Below are positions 1 to 32,095 of a stretch of DNA of 64,000 bases, one piece after another. A program made the translations under genes and the position numbers. The stretch spans positions 8,986,001 to 9,050,000 of the forward strand of contig WPIO01000003.1 of the NCBI GenBank assembly GCA_009760855.2, written 5' to 3'. Under the pieces are notes generated by a model that ran no database searches, was not told the origin of the DNA, and worked only from the letters and a program-made list of their open reading frames with translations. Numbering within the stretch: position 1 is the stretch's first letter; each line of letters begins with the position of its first letter. The stretch is from Cristatella mucedo. Its lineage: Eukaryota > Bryozoa > Phylactolaemata > Cristatellidae.

Positions 1-88
1 TTACTACAGGCACCGTTTGCTGTTTTGGTAGACTTAATTTGATACTTTATCGCTTTGTACAACATGCTCTGCATTTTCTGTACTTCAG

Positions 89-21561
<21,473 letters not shown>

Positions 21562-21883
21562 CCAGAGTCCTGCCACTGCCCTGCCACCACCACCCATTCC
21601 CCACCCATATATAGTGTCTGCCTCCCCTTCGAGGCGCCTGCCTGCTCAAATTACTGTAATTACTGGTGCCGAACAGGCGCACCAGGAGTCACTGCCTGTC
21701 CCTATTGGTGCTTTTTTTCCGGTAGATGTGCTTGCTTGCATTGCTGTATTTTTTAACCGAGCGCATTGTGCAGTTAGTTGTCTACACTCGTCCGAAAGCT
21801 CATCTGGCTTTTCTAGTGGGCTTTCCAAAATTTTAGCGTGCTTCACGACAGCATTCTTGTTCCTTTTTTCCGAGAGTGCATCG

Positions 21884-21889
21884 AATAAA
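21884..21889 (+). terminator. Candidate polyadenylation signal of PIK3C2
   Basis: AATAAA lies 323 bp after the stop codon, just before a SINE. Confidence 0.5.
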
Positions 21890-21899
21890 GGTCATTTGC

Positions 21900-22025
21900 C
21901 GAGCTGGTTTTGCCCAGCGGTTAAGGTGCTCGCCCGACTAAGGTCTGGCCGAGATCGTGGGCTGGAGCCCGAGGCATATGTGAAGTGCCTTAATAGAGAT
22001 TAAGTACTCTTAGGGCGCGACACAA
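21900..22025 (+). mobile_element. tRNA-derived SINE, family II
   Basis: A-box CAGCGGTTAAGGTGCTCGCC, B-box GATCGTGGGCTGGAGCCC, then TAGAGATTAAGTACTCTTAG and GGGCGCG, the tail hairpin shared with LINE A. Confidence 0.8.
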
Positions 22026-22026
22026 A

Positions 22027-22141
22027 TTATATATATGTGTGTATTTATGTATATGTATATGTATATATATAGTGTGTGTGTGTGTATATATATATACATG
22101 TGTATATATATATAGTGTGTGTATATATATATATATATACA

Positions 22142-22172
<31 letters not shown>
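22027..22172. repeat. (TA)n/(TG)n compound microsatellite
   Basis: Alternating TATATA and TGTGTG blocks directly follow the family II SINE. Confidence 0.95.
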
Positions 22173-22815
22173 TCGACCACGGTCCCCCTTCGTACAGCGC
22201 GACTAGAAGAACCGAGAAGAGCTCTCTCGGCTGACCCGCCAGCTCGTTGGCTATCGGCTGCCATCGTCCTGGAGGAGGGAGCAGAGGAGTGGTCGGCCCT
22301 CCGGAGGAACTGTGTCTGCAAGTGCATCACCGCAGGACCTCGCGGCAGCCCATTCTCGTCGGCCCATTCAGAGGCACTATCTGTGCCGGCCTCTCGTTCG
22401 CTGCTTTGGCTTTTCTTGCCCGCGAGACCTTGACCTTGTCGGTAGGGATCCCTCAGCAATTGCTGCGACCGCTTGGCTGGCTCGCCCCCTTACGTGGTGC
22501 TACTGTAGAAATCAACGTGTTTGCCTTCTTTTGGAGAAGACAGTTTGCGACCGGTCGGGGACAAGAAGAGCAGCTGCTCCGCTAAGAGCATCTTGGCAGA
22601 GGGTCGTTTGAGCTACGGCAGCAGTACAGCAGGTCGAACACACCTTGTGCATCCACGAGAGCGTGCACACGCTGCCTGGGTAGCACGTATGCGTACACCT
22701 GGGGTAGCGAGTCGGCTGCGGGCTCGGTTGTTTATTATTTCCTGCAAGCTTAGCAAGCGTTTTCTGGGAAGCCGCTAGTACACGTCGACCGCGGTCGCGT
22801 GCGAGACGATGCTCG
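22173..22815. other. Intergenic DNA between convergent PIK3C2 and MED20
   Basis: This GC-rich stretch holds the presumed MED20 3' UTR. Long open frames here on both strands match nothing I recognise. Confidence 0.6.
22731..22736 (-). terminator. Candidate polyadenylation signal of MED20
   Basis: TTTATT on the plus strand is AATAAA on the minus strand, 80 bp downstream of the MED20 stop codon. Confidence 0.6.
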
Positions 22816-23028
22816 CTACTTGGAGCTTGAAGCTCCTTGGAAAGCTGCAACCTTTCGAAAGGTCTGAAAATGTTCGAGATACTGAGACACCGTGTCAGCA
22901 GGCGAGTAGTCGTCCTGCTTGGCTTTGAGCTGTCCAGGTGCATCCAGGGCTGTACCGAGAATGCCTTGGATGAACTCTTTCAGCAGATTGCTGCACTCAG
23001 CTGCCACGACACACGGCAGGTATTCGGC
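22816..23028 (-). CDS. MED20: MED20 terminal exon
   Basis: On the minus strand, acceptor TTATTGCAG leads into AEYLPCVVAAECSNLLKEF, IQGILGTAL and DDYSPADTVSQYLEHF, then TAG at 22818-22816. It starts in phase 0. Confidence 0.95.
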   Translation of the reverse strand, partial: AEYLPCVVAAECSNLLKEFIQGILGTALDAPGQLKAKQDDYSPADTVSQYLEHFQTFRKVAAFQGASSSK

Positions 23029-26000
23029 CTGCAATAAGCGACGAGGCGGCTGCGTTAAAGGGCGCCAGCCACAACAACGCATGCTCCGGTTCAGACCTGC
23101 AGGCAAAACACTAAAGGCATGCACACCTGCTGACCCTAGAAGGTATCCTAGAACAATCTAGGACGCGCCGAGTTTCACTCTCACTATTGTCGAGGCTGCA
23201 CCTCCCACCGATATTAGTAGGACGTATGCCTACAAACGTTGGTGAATTGGCTACCTGGTTGGTGACCTGACTGAATCCTGATGAAAAATAACGAGGATTT
23301 ACGTTTAAATACCACTAGATGCAGTGGTAAGTATAGTATCATGGTTGTTGAAGTATACTGGTTAATGCAGCTGTTCGCACTTATTCTTCCAGGCCGAATA
23401 CTATTGGATTCCCGGTTGGCCATGGGTGTCACAAATAGGCCGTAAATGGGAAGTAAATGGGAGCAGCCATTTGTAAGTCGAGCTCATCAGAGGCCAAGTT
23501 AAATAAAGGAAGGACGACGGGTCTTCACAAAATAGGCTAACAGTAAGCAGACTGAATAAGAATGAGAATACGAGCTACAATAGTCAAATACGAGTCAATA
23601 CGAGCTACAAATAAGTGAATCTGGAGTAAGGAAAATGCCGACGAAGCATTGTATCGAACGGCCTTGCCCGGGCTGGGCCGCCTGCTGCTGCTACATCAGG
23701 TCAGGACCACGGATACCTGGTTTCTTAGGCCCTTCGACAGCTGATGCGAGTTCGAGGTTCATTGGCTGAACTGCTTGCTCAGGGCCAACGAACATTCTCG
23801 CCTTACAGAGGGCGACTGGAATCGCCTCTCCTGAACAGACGCTGGGTGGCACAGCAGCACCAGATGACGATGCGCAGCTGGCCAGGCACACTGAGAGGTC
23901 AGAGGTCGAGGCCAGACTTGGCGGTCGCCTGAATTTCCTTGGCGACAGGGCTGTACATTCGCCTCTCGTGGAGAGGGGGGTTGATGAGACATGCATGCTT
24001 CTTTCTCTTTTTAGCACGACATTCACTCGGGGCTCCGATAGCACTTCTTGAATCCCGCTGATGGTACAGCCAAATTCACTACTTTTTCGAGTGATTTTTG
24101 CATACCCTCCGATAGGTGGGACCAGCCGACTGCAACGGAGGTAGCAGCTGCTTGCACGGGGAGCTGCCGACAGCCGGTGCCCACCCGAGGTGCCCATCTT
24201 TGCTGTGCTCAACCAATTCAGAGTACTGGGTGTACCCTTTGTGTGGACTAGACACGCACAAACACGTGAGCCGACGAGCTTTCACCGGTGATGCCATGGC
24301 TTCGAGGAAAGATGCAAAAGCCAAGGATTGTTTCCGGCCTGATCGTTCAATTCGAAGCAGGAGCATCAACACGGAAGGCATGACTGCAAACTCGGCTGCA
24401 ATTCCCGAAGGCCCTACCGATGGGTGTCTGCAGAACTCTTCGAGGGAGGGCGCTCTGTTCTTCCTGCTAGCTCCACATCGCTTCGTGACGGGTGTGATGG
24501 AGCACAGGAAGCTGCCCTAGGTGCTGCACACTACAAGCTAAGCCCTGGACCTGTGATGCCGAAACGACGAATTAATTTGCTCGAGCGATCGCTCGAAGGG
24601 CAGCTGCCACGCCTGCACCTTTAATGCACCAGGAGTAGGTGGATATGTCTTTATCAGGCGAAATGTCTAGTAGCTAGCATGCAAATTGGGCGAAACGATC
24701 CACAATACCGAGTCGGTTACCTCGAAAAGAATGCCAAGAAAGCCTCCGGTCTGCGACAGGGTGGCAGTGCCAATTCTTATGACGAAGTCGCCTAGTGTGT
24801 AGCGGCTCCCTTTGCATTCCACGTGCAGATTCGTTCGGCACGAGTAGAACTTGTCGAGCTTCATTAGAATCATGTCGAAAAGAGAGTCAGCCATCAGGCA
24901 TGTGCCTGTGTCCAGCATGGCAAAGCTAGTTAGGGGGCGCTCGGAATCATGAAGAAGGTAGCACGTCCTCTGAGATCCTGCCAAAACAAAGCCAGCCCCT
25001 ACTTGGGTTTCGATCACGCATGGTGTGTACATCATCGCACGAGGGTTTTCGAAGCACGCTCACAGCGAGCACCCAAAAACAGTGAGCATGCACATGCTGA
25101 GAGGCACATGAAAGCCTCGTGCTGCGGTACTACAGCCTGAATGCTGCCGCAAACGGTGATCAATGAAGAACCTATCATCTTTATGGCACTTGCAAAACAT
25201 ATTATCCTTAATACTAAACTTGACCCTTGAAACGACTGCAGTCTTGCTAAAACGACACGGCTATACAAATTGCTACAACCATTCAACTATGTCTCAGTAA
25301 TGACACGGTGTGACACTTGCCCTTGCAATGTTTGTTCATCGAAGTCCGAAATATCAAAAATCGCACCTCAGTATGTTAGCAAGGAAGAACTACTTCAGCG
25401 GGCATTACGGATGCTTAGGGATCATAGTTGATCCATTACCCCGGTGATTAGCATAAATTAATCAGGCCTCTATGTAGCATTTTCCGGAAACACTTGCCAG
25501 AGTCCAGATGTGCAACACTCAAACACGGCTACTTAACTATGTGCTTTGAGGCACGGCAGACACAGACAAGGTTCAGTGGCCACACCAACACTAGAAGTTG
25601 ATAACGACTGGACTGCCGATAGTCAAACGAACCGTGCCTGCTTGCAATTCCAGTAAAAAAACTGCATTACAATGCAATAATAGTGATAGTAATAATAATA
25701 ATAAGCATGTATACACTGACCTGAGAGAAATTAATCTTCTTGGTACTTTGCATAAGCTAACAAAGAAGCTTATCCACTGAATAGTGATAACATACTAAAT
25801 GTCAGTACTCAGTGTCTGCCCAAGATCGGTTAGTACTCACGCACAGCCTCCTTAAGACGAAGCATACAGCTAAGAGTATACGGTTTTACTTTCACACTGG
25901 ATGTCGGTAAGTAAGGAGATGTTGCAATGTCATTCGATTGAGAGTCGGGCTTTTAAGTGCATTTGAACTGAAAACGAGGCCTCCAAAGCATTTGAGGATA

Positions 26001-27389
26001 GAGGAACAGCTATGCATCCGATAGGTGGGTATCCATAAGTCCGATTAGGTTAGTGCTGGAGGAAGCATGACGATTAAGCAGTTAATTGGATGCGCCATAG
26101 CAATAGAATGGGACACCCTAAAAGTGAGTGACGGGGGGCCTTCTAGTTGAGTTGCTTCGTGGGGGGTCAGTAAATGTCAGAGATACGGTACAGTGTGGTG
26201 GTTGCCACGTTCACGATTTACAAGCCTGGCTGCCGAGTTTGGCTCATCCGAGAGCCTGTGCCTGCATGGGCAAGATGGCCTGCAAGGAGCAAGTTATTGA
26301 AAACTAGAGGGGTGCCACAAATGCATGGATTAATTCAACTGGCGTAATGCGATGAATTCCTTTTTCTGGGTGATGCAAGTTTTGCACGTAAAATGACCGA
26401 CAGATGGCACTAGACAAAGATAGTGGCTCTCTTGTCGACTTCTATTTAAGTGCTCTTACTGCTCCTAACTCCTCGCTGTGAAAAAGATCAGAATCATTGC
26501 TGTAGGCTGTGGTCCGTGATCATGGCATTTCCTATTCCAAACCTTCAAGATCATCACAAGCAACGCAGCAGTCAGTTCTCATAAGCTAATGAATCAGTCC
26601 AATTCCCTGATGGCTTTAATTCAGATTGAACTTCCAATAAAAAACCAATGGTCAGATAACGCGAACGCTTTCATGGGGAGCAACCGGCACAAAGAGTAGA
26701 GAAACGGCTTCGGATCACTTTGAGCCAAGTGTGTGACAGTGGCCATCGACAGCAGGGATCGATGAACAGATGTATCGGTGAATAAATGCAGTCTTTGCAG
26801 AAAGTTCGACCGTCAAAAAGTAGACTTTTCGACACAAATCCTATAGACAGCGGGGCATTTATCAAACGCATTTAAGCTCATTGGGTAATTACACCTAGGG
26901 CCAGGACAGGTGAAAGAAAAGAGCAAACCGGTTTCCTAGCCACCAACAAAGACGCCAATACAGGACTTTGTTAATTAGAGTGAATAATTGCTTAATAACA
27001 CAGATCAACACTTGGCTCGCAGAAACCTCCTCGAGACGCCCGTCAAGCGTAAGAACGTTGTAGTAATAAAATGCTCAATTATCCTAATTCATGGTGAGGA
27101 CTCACTAAGAGTCTAAGAGTTGCGCGTGTTCGCAAAACGAACCTTGTGCGCTAAGCACTTGATTAAAGGTCTCGCAGTCGACGCTGAGAATTCCTGATCT
27201 CACAGCGCCGAGACGTTCGACACGCTTGTGCAAAGAATCCACCACTTGCTGAGCACTTTTACCTTCGGCTACAGGGACGCTGATAACCCTGTGGTGACCA
27301 AAACAAAAGCTTGTAATAGAAACTTCCAAGACCAAGAAGACAGCGCAGTCAAGCAGCTAGCTACAAACGCATTACCATGAGACGCCCAT
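22816..27389 (-). CDS. MED20: Mediator of RNA polymerase II transcription subunit 20 (complete, 4 exons)
   Basis: MED20 is a subunit of the head module of Mediator, the co-activator linking transcription factors to RNA polymerase II in the nucleus. On the minus strand the coding exons are 27389-27376, 27288-27143, 24977-24721 and 23028-22816. All have GT-AG introns and matching phases. They give 209 residues plus a stop, against about 212 in the human protein. Recognisable blocks in order are MGVSWVISVPVAEGKSAQQ, SGILSVDCETFNQ, LLHDSERPLTSFAML, DTGTCLMADSLFDMILMKL, YTLGDFVIRIGTATLS, AEYLPCVVAAECSNLLKEF and SPADTVSQYLEHFQTFRK. These follow the human and fly proteins block by block. The gene converges on PIK3C2, with a 1.25-kb gap. 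Its start lies about 120 bp from the telomere-like element. Confidence 0.96.
23029..24720 (-). other. MED20 intron 3
   Basis: Long GC-rich open frames on both strands (for example 23691-24212 minus and 24116-24520 plus) match nothing I recognise. A short imperfect duplication of AATACGAGCTACAA lies at about 23567-23612. Confidence 0.6.
24721..24977 (-). CDS. MED20: MED20 exon 3
   Basis: On the minus strand, the acceptor is TTTGTTTTGGCAG and the donor is gtaacc. It encodes SQRTCYLLHDSERPLTSF, AMLDTGTCLMADSLFD and RYTLGDFVIRIG. The DTGT resembles an aspartic protease site but is part of the MED20 sequence. Confidence 0.95.
24978..27142 (-). other. MED20 intron 2
   Basis: It contains an inverted, decayed LINE A at 25675-26345. 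I see nothing recognisable in 24978-25674 or 26346-27142. Confidence 0.6.
25675..26345 (-). mobile_element. Decayed LINE family A, minus strand
   Basis: It starts with AATAATAATAATAAGCATG and an inverted tail (GAGAGAAATTAATCTTCTTG). It continues with CACCCTAAAAGTGAGTGACG and GATTTACAAGCCTGGCTGCC, matching 58660-59350 in the same order. Confidence 0.7.
27143..27288 (-). CDS. MED20: MED20 exon 2
   Basis: On the minus strand, the acceptor is GGTCACCACAG and the donor is gttcgt. It encodes VISVPVAEGKSAQQVVDSL and ILSVDCETFNQ. PVAEGKS and VDCETF are MED20 signatures. Confidence 0.95.
27376..27389 (-). CDS. MED20: MED20 exon 1, 14 coding bases with the start codon
   Basis: The minus strand reads ATGGGCGTCTCATG followed by donor gtaatg. 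Spliced to 27288 across an 87-bp intron it gives MGVSWVISVPVAEGKS, the same length and pattern as human MGVTCVSQMPVAEGKS. This agreement decides the start, although the exon is tiny. Confidence 0.8.
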
Positions 27390-27454
27390 AAGAGCTACAT
27401 GTGCGCAAACCAAGCAGCAAGCCGGGCGCAACACCTGCTCGTGGCAGACAACTG

Positions 27455-27462
27455 ATGCAAAT
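27455..27462. promoter_or_regulatory. Octamer ATGCAAAT near the MED20 start
   Basis: A perfect ATGCAAAT lies 66 bp upstream of the MED20 ATG, with GGAACCGGAG beside it. It could be a promoter element; this is inference from position. Confidence 0.3.
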
Positions 27463-27599
27463 GGAACCGGAGTATATCCGGTTTTCAATGGGCGGGATGG
27501 TGGTGGGGTACGGACATATTCCCCCTGGACGTTTACCCCCTCCCCCCTCCCGACATTCCCCCAGGACATTTCCCCCTGGGATAGGACATCCCCCTGTGT

Positions 27600-27838
27600 A
27601 AATGGTTTAGGGTTTAGGCTTTAGGGTTTAATATTTAGGTTTTTAGTTTTTAGGGTTTATAAATTAGGGTTTTTGTGGTTTATTGTTTAGGGTTTAGGTT
27701 TTAGGGTTTAGGGTTTAGGGTTTAAAATTTAGGGTTTTTAGGGTTTTTAGGGTTTAGGGTTTAGTGTTTAGGGTTAAGTGTTTAGGGTTTAGTGTTTAGT
27801 GTTTAGGGTTTTAGTGTTTAGGCTTTAGGCTTTAGGGC
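27600..27838 (+). repeat. Degenerate TTTAGGG interstitial telomere-like array
   Basis: TTTAGGG units alternate with variants such as TTTAGTG, TTTAGGC and TTTTAGGG over about 240 bp. The best stretch is near 27696-27722. TTTAGGG is the plant and algal telomere unit; animals normally use TTAGGG or TTAGG. Confidence 0.9.
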
Positions 27839-28216
27839 GGGCTGCGCCTCCGCTGCCTACATCCATTCCTGCTCGTATTCCGCACTTTAATTAGTGCGTA
27901 TTAGGGCGTAACTAGACCTCTTGAGGTCGAGTTATACTCAGTAGACCTCTGAGACTTAGCGCCCATTTGCAGGAACGCGCGGCACGCCGTAGCGCGCACC
28001 CGCTTTGACGGGTACGAACTAGTGCCTGGCGGCGCCGAGAGGGACCGAACTCCAGTGGGACCGAACCGTATGGCTCGCCGCTGCCGCAGCCGCTGCAACC
28101 GCTGCCGCAGCCGCTGCAACCGCCGCCGCTCGCTCAATTAGAAACCATCCTTCCAATCCATCCATTCTTCTAATTAAACTGATTTGATTTTAATAGAGCG
28201 TGAACTTCATTTGACC

Positions 28217-28218
<2 letters not shown>

Positions 28219-28256
<38 letters not shown>

Positions 28257-28272
28257 GCATATATATATATAA
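28219..28272. repeat. (TA)n microsatellite
   Basis: TATATA runs, with one TTTATATGCA interruption, lie inside the right part of the telomere-like element. Confidence 0.95.
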
Positions 28273-30869
28273 GTATGTATTCTTAGTTATGCATTCGTCA
28301 ACATAGGGGGGAAATGTCCTACCCGGGGGGGAATGTCCTACAACCTGGGGAGACGTGTATAATCGTTTTCCCCAGCGACGAAAGTGGTATCATTCTAAAA
28401 ATTCACTATGAATTTTTAGTAATTTCCATTTCAAATACTTTTAAGGGATGGCTCCGGACCAATCACGTTGGTAATCAGCGCTTGTTATCCACTTTTGCCT
28501 TGTATAGGGCTGTACCATGTTGACTCCGAGCTAAACGTGGTTCTACGTGTTGGCCAAGACTCAGGCAAAACTGCACAAACGACCAATCATAGGCGCTGCT
28601 AAGGGCATACTTAATTGCATTTTAAGCGTATGAGGGTGATTTGACCGACGTAATCATCGAAGCGTTCCACGAGAGTCCTTGTTTATAGGACACTACAAAG
28701 TCGCTATATAGGAATCAGATAATAGGGAAGCGATTAAGGCAGTTGCAGTTAAAATTAACCAAGTGGTGCATAGTTGGAAGCCATTTTTTACCTTCCCAAC
28801 AACACTAATTTTCCCACGATCACCCTGGGAGTGGACTAAGTAGGAAGCAAGGCTTAAAAGGAAAACCGACTGTGTAAACTCCCTCAAGACTGAAGATCGG
28901 AGCAGGACATAAGCCGAAAAAATAAAAGACTCAAAGTGCAAACGCGGCTTAAGTTACGTGCAGCGTATACGCTCACTGGTCGCCGACCGCAGCAGACATA
29001 ATGATTGCACTTGGCGATAAAATCTGAGATTCTAAATATACACATTCATGCGTACTGTGCTTCAGGATTTGGCTCGATCACGCTTAGGTTTCTGTCTAAA
29101 ATGAAAGCTTTGTAGCTCCGCGTTGAACACCGTAGGTGTAGTTATAGCGAGATATACGGCACGGTATAGTTCACAAACGCGAGCGATCTAGTTCGCCCCC
29201 GTCAAGCGGTCGTGTATCTTGCTTGCTTGACCATTATTTGGTCGGCCTTTAAAAGCGAGTTATAGAACAGACGTCAGCATTTGGATGTCTGGAGAGAAGA
29301 CGAGAAGGCGCACGACCGAGAGGTGGAGCGGTGTGGAAAACCGCGAAGACGTCAGCAGACTGGGGTGGGGCACCAACGAAAAGTCGCGGAAAAGGCGTCT
29401 ACCCAGGCAAAACAGTGCGGCAAATTCAACTTGAAAATTAAAGAGAATGCAGCAAGCTTATAGCTGCGCTAAAGCTTCGCCACAACGACTCACCGGCCCA
29501 TATACCTTGGCCTTTAAAGTGCGACTATTGCTGCCAGGCTCTTCATTTTTAACCGCTCCACTGAGAGATAATCTCAGCAACGTACGAATACGTAAAAAAG
29601 AGCGTACTGATCAAAACCCGCCCATCATTATTTAATTATTCCCTGCACCATTCAACTTTCAACTTCAACAATGAGAATGCATGTTACGCATTCAAATTAT
29701 TAAATTATCTAGTCCGTTTTTCCTTTCTGCTAAATGTGACCCATAACCATTGATTTATCTCGCTCATTGTTTGGCACTCTTGCAAATCATTTAAAAAATC
29801 ATCAACTCCCGGCATTTCATTACGCACCTATCTAGATCGACATTTACATCTAAACACTGAGGCCTGGAGAATGCGACAATTCTCTCAATGTCGACAAGTC
29901 CGAGGACAGAAGCTAGGTATATTGTCACCGTAAAGATGGATGTCGACGTTACAGCACTGATCGCGACTTTCCCGTGAGTGTTTGTAGAATTACAGGTCAA
30001 ATCGGACTGAGCGAAAAGCACTATGAGGAACTGCCCCGAAAAGAGGCTATATACCTATTTGACCATCGCACGATATGCCCACTTAGAAATTCCCAGTAGT
30101 TGGCGTTGAAACGATCACAGCACCTGGTCAGAAGCCCCAGCGGTGGCTTGCTAATGCTTGAGACTGGTGAAGCTGTCTACTGAAAAATTACAGCAGGTCA
30201 AGGGGCGCTAAACGGTAGACCTTGCCACATTTTTTCTCTCACAGATTTTCATTTAATGTACAGGGAAGAACCATAGCATTTAATCGACGATGCTTGGAGT
30301 TGAAATGAAATTGCCTCGTTGGTCCGTTTGAGCCTTAATTGCGTCTTCATCTCTCTTTCGAACCCCTTGGTAAATTACAGGAAATATGAATCTGGTCAGC
30401 ATTGAGACATCAAGTTTTTGCAGACTAAGCGAACCCTGACTAGTTCCCGCACATCGTAAACGATCGAGACAGGAGGTGATTCACCAAGGTGGCAATATTT
30501 ATTTATTCCTGATCCGTTGGAAAAATTCAAAACAGGTTGCATTTGCAGAGACTTAGAAAGAGGCTGCAATTTTTCAAATTATTTCACCGGAAGCTCAAAC
30601 GTACTACTCGGCTATGACCTTCAAATCTCAACGTCTGCGTACTCTCACTGACCTGCGTATTAAGACCTCTTAATTTTCTCAAGCAATTGACATTGATTGG
30701 TGGCGCAGATGCACAGCACGTCAGCTCTGGCGATGGTTCGTGCGGAATCTTTCAAGAGCATCTAATGTTCAGTAAAATGCAGAGCAATTTCATAGCTTTT
30801 TCCTAAGATTTTTCTCTTTTTTTAAGATGATCGCGTATATTTTGCTTAGCGTGCATCCCTACAGCAAGC

Positions 30870-31055
30870 GAGGGACACTAACCACACTCGCATGCTGACC
30901 CTGGGCATTACACCCCTAACCATGTTATTCTTGTTGTTTATCAAACATGGTACCACTCACCATTCAATTGCGTTTCCTTTGCAGCAAATGTGAAGCGCCT
31001 AGATAGAGATTGAGTTCTCTGAGGGTGCCTTATCAAGTGCATTATTATTATTATA
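30870..31055 (+). mobile_element. LINE family A 3' end
   Basis: CATGCTGACCCTGGGCATTA, CACCATTCAATTGCGTTTCC, TTTGCAGCAAATGTGAAGCG, the hairpin and an ATT tail are in the family A order. Confidence 0.85.
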
Positions 31056-31584
31056 TTTCTAGTTTTCTTGAGCGGATGCAAAGCCAGGCTGTCTTTTGGG
31101 GCGAAAGTGGTAGCCAACAGCATTCGCTTAACACAAATAAATCGAGCGGGAAACCAGAATTAGGACGATGTTTGAGGTACAAATTGGTACACAAGAAGTA
31201 GCACATGTGCCCGTAGTTCCAGGAGAGGCGGCAAAGGCAAGACGGCGTCAATAGGTAGGAATTATGGAAGCAAATCCCCCAGTCCACAACCGCAGAGCAA
31301 TATAATCCACTGAAAGATTCTGTAAATGAAAGAAACATACGATGAATCGTGTACCGTCCAGCGGGAATAGTGCCAAGTGGATGGGGTGCGAAGGAAAGAG
31401 GCGAACGTGATAAGTGGTCGACCGGATCCTTGTGGGTGGCATCCAGCACATAGGCGCAAGCTAGCAAAGTAGTGAACCGCACACAAACAGGACTGCGATA
31501 GTTTCAGGGAAACTGACAAGACGCGAGACATCTCTGCGTCGAAGAGACGGGTCGGTGTGTATTGTCCTTACCGCCGGGTCTTAT

Positions 31585-31740
31585 TAGCCCATGGGTAAGG
31601 TGCTCGCACTTCACGCCCCGGTCAGGTCGTGGGTTCTAATCCTGCAGCAGCAACTCCTTATTGCCCACTGCAAACGGTGATGATAGCCACTAAGGCTCTT
31701 CTATCGCTATATAAATATGAGGCTGTTTGATCGGCCGACC
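31585..31740 (+). mobile_element. tRNA-derived SINE, family I
   Basis: A-box CCCATGGGTAAGGTGCTCGC, B-box GTCGTGGGTTCTAATCC, body GATAGCCACTAAGGC, end GAGGCTGTTTGATC. Confidence 0.8.
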
Positions 31741-31999
31741 TTTGCTTTTACTTTACTTGCATAACCGCGGCACTACGATGCGCAACGTGCTCAGATTACT
31801 AATAGCGAGCAGGATACTTCACTCTCATGCAACTCAAAGGAAAACTATAAAAAATTAAAAAAAAACAAATGTTAAAAAAGCCAGGGACAGTGCGGCACTG
31901 AAGATCATTCTACGACATCCCCGTGCGTTCCGACACTGGAGTCCGCCGGGGTGGCCGCGGATTGGTGAGGAAGCCCGCCAACTGAGGGATACAACGAGG

Positions 32000-32089
32000 C
32001 CATTTTCATTGTCAGTCGCCGACTTCCGCCGCTGCCAGCGGCATTTTATCCTCGTGACTTTTGTAGGATCGTCACAGTAAACCGAAAGA
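32000..32089 (+). promoter_or_regulatory. Likely 5' UTR and promoter-proximal region of SNRPF
   Basis: A pyrimidine-rich stretch (CATTTTCATTGTCAGTCGCC, CTTCCGCC) leads to the start codon at 32090. I cannot place the transcription start exactly. Confidence 0.35.
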
Positions 32090-32095
32090 ATGGCT
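32090..32095 (+). CDS. SNRPF: SNRPF exon 1, start codon plus one codon
   Basis: ATGGCT is followed by donor gtacgt. Joined to 35540 it gives [14 protein letters not shown], against [13 protein letters not shown] in human. If this is wrong, the ATG at 35549 would start the protein at MNPKPF with little loss. Confidence 0.6.

Larger units (their letters stand above)
27510..28345. mobile_element. Telomere-like element with inverted GGACATTTCCCCC motif clusters
   Basis: The left end (27512-27597) has about five imperfect copies of GGACATTTCCCCC. The right end (28303-28337) has two inverted copies (GGGGGGAAATGTCC, GGGGGGAATGTCC). Inside are a degenerate TTTAGGG array (27600-27838), a GC-rich core with a doubled 21-bp unit at 28081-28121, and a TA microsatellite. 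It has no coding capacity that I recognise. The symmetric ends suggest a non-autonomous mobile element. I could not determine target-site duplications. Confidence 0.5.
28350..32030. other. Intergenic DNA between MED20 and SNRPF
   Basis: It holds a LINE A 3' end (30870-31055) and a family I SINE (31585-31740). The open frames elsewhere are short and match nothing I recognise. Confidence 0.6.

Noticed and set aside
22119-22611. Retroviral gag zinc-knuckle remnant
   Set aside because: Cysteines are present but spacing does not fit CCHC and no pol sequence follows. The region is the 3' flank of MED20.
24667-25035. Pepsin-like or retroviral aspartic protease, because of LDTGTCL on the minus strand
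   Set aside because: The flanking blocks (HDSERPLTSFA, LMADSLFDM, GDFVIRIGT) and neighbouring exons match MED20 throughout. DTGT is coincidental.
27600-27838. A true chromosome end
   Set aside because: The array is short, degenerate, and has genes on both sides, so it is interstitial.
29791-31482. Minus-strand secreted protein gene (hydrophobic N-terminal frames near 31482 and 30021)
   Set aside because: One plausible donor was seen, but no second exon with a matching phase or known family could be joined.
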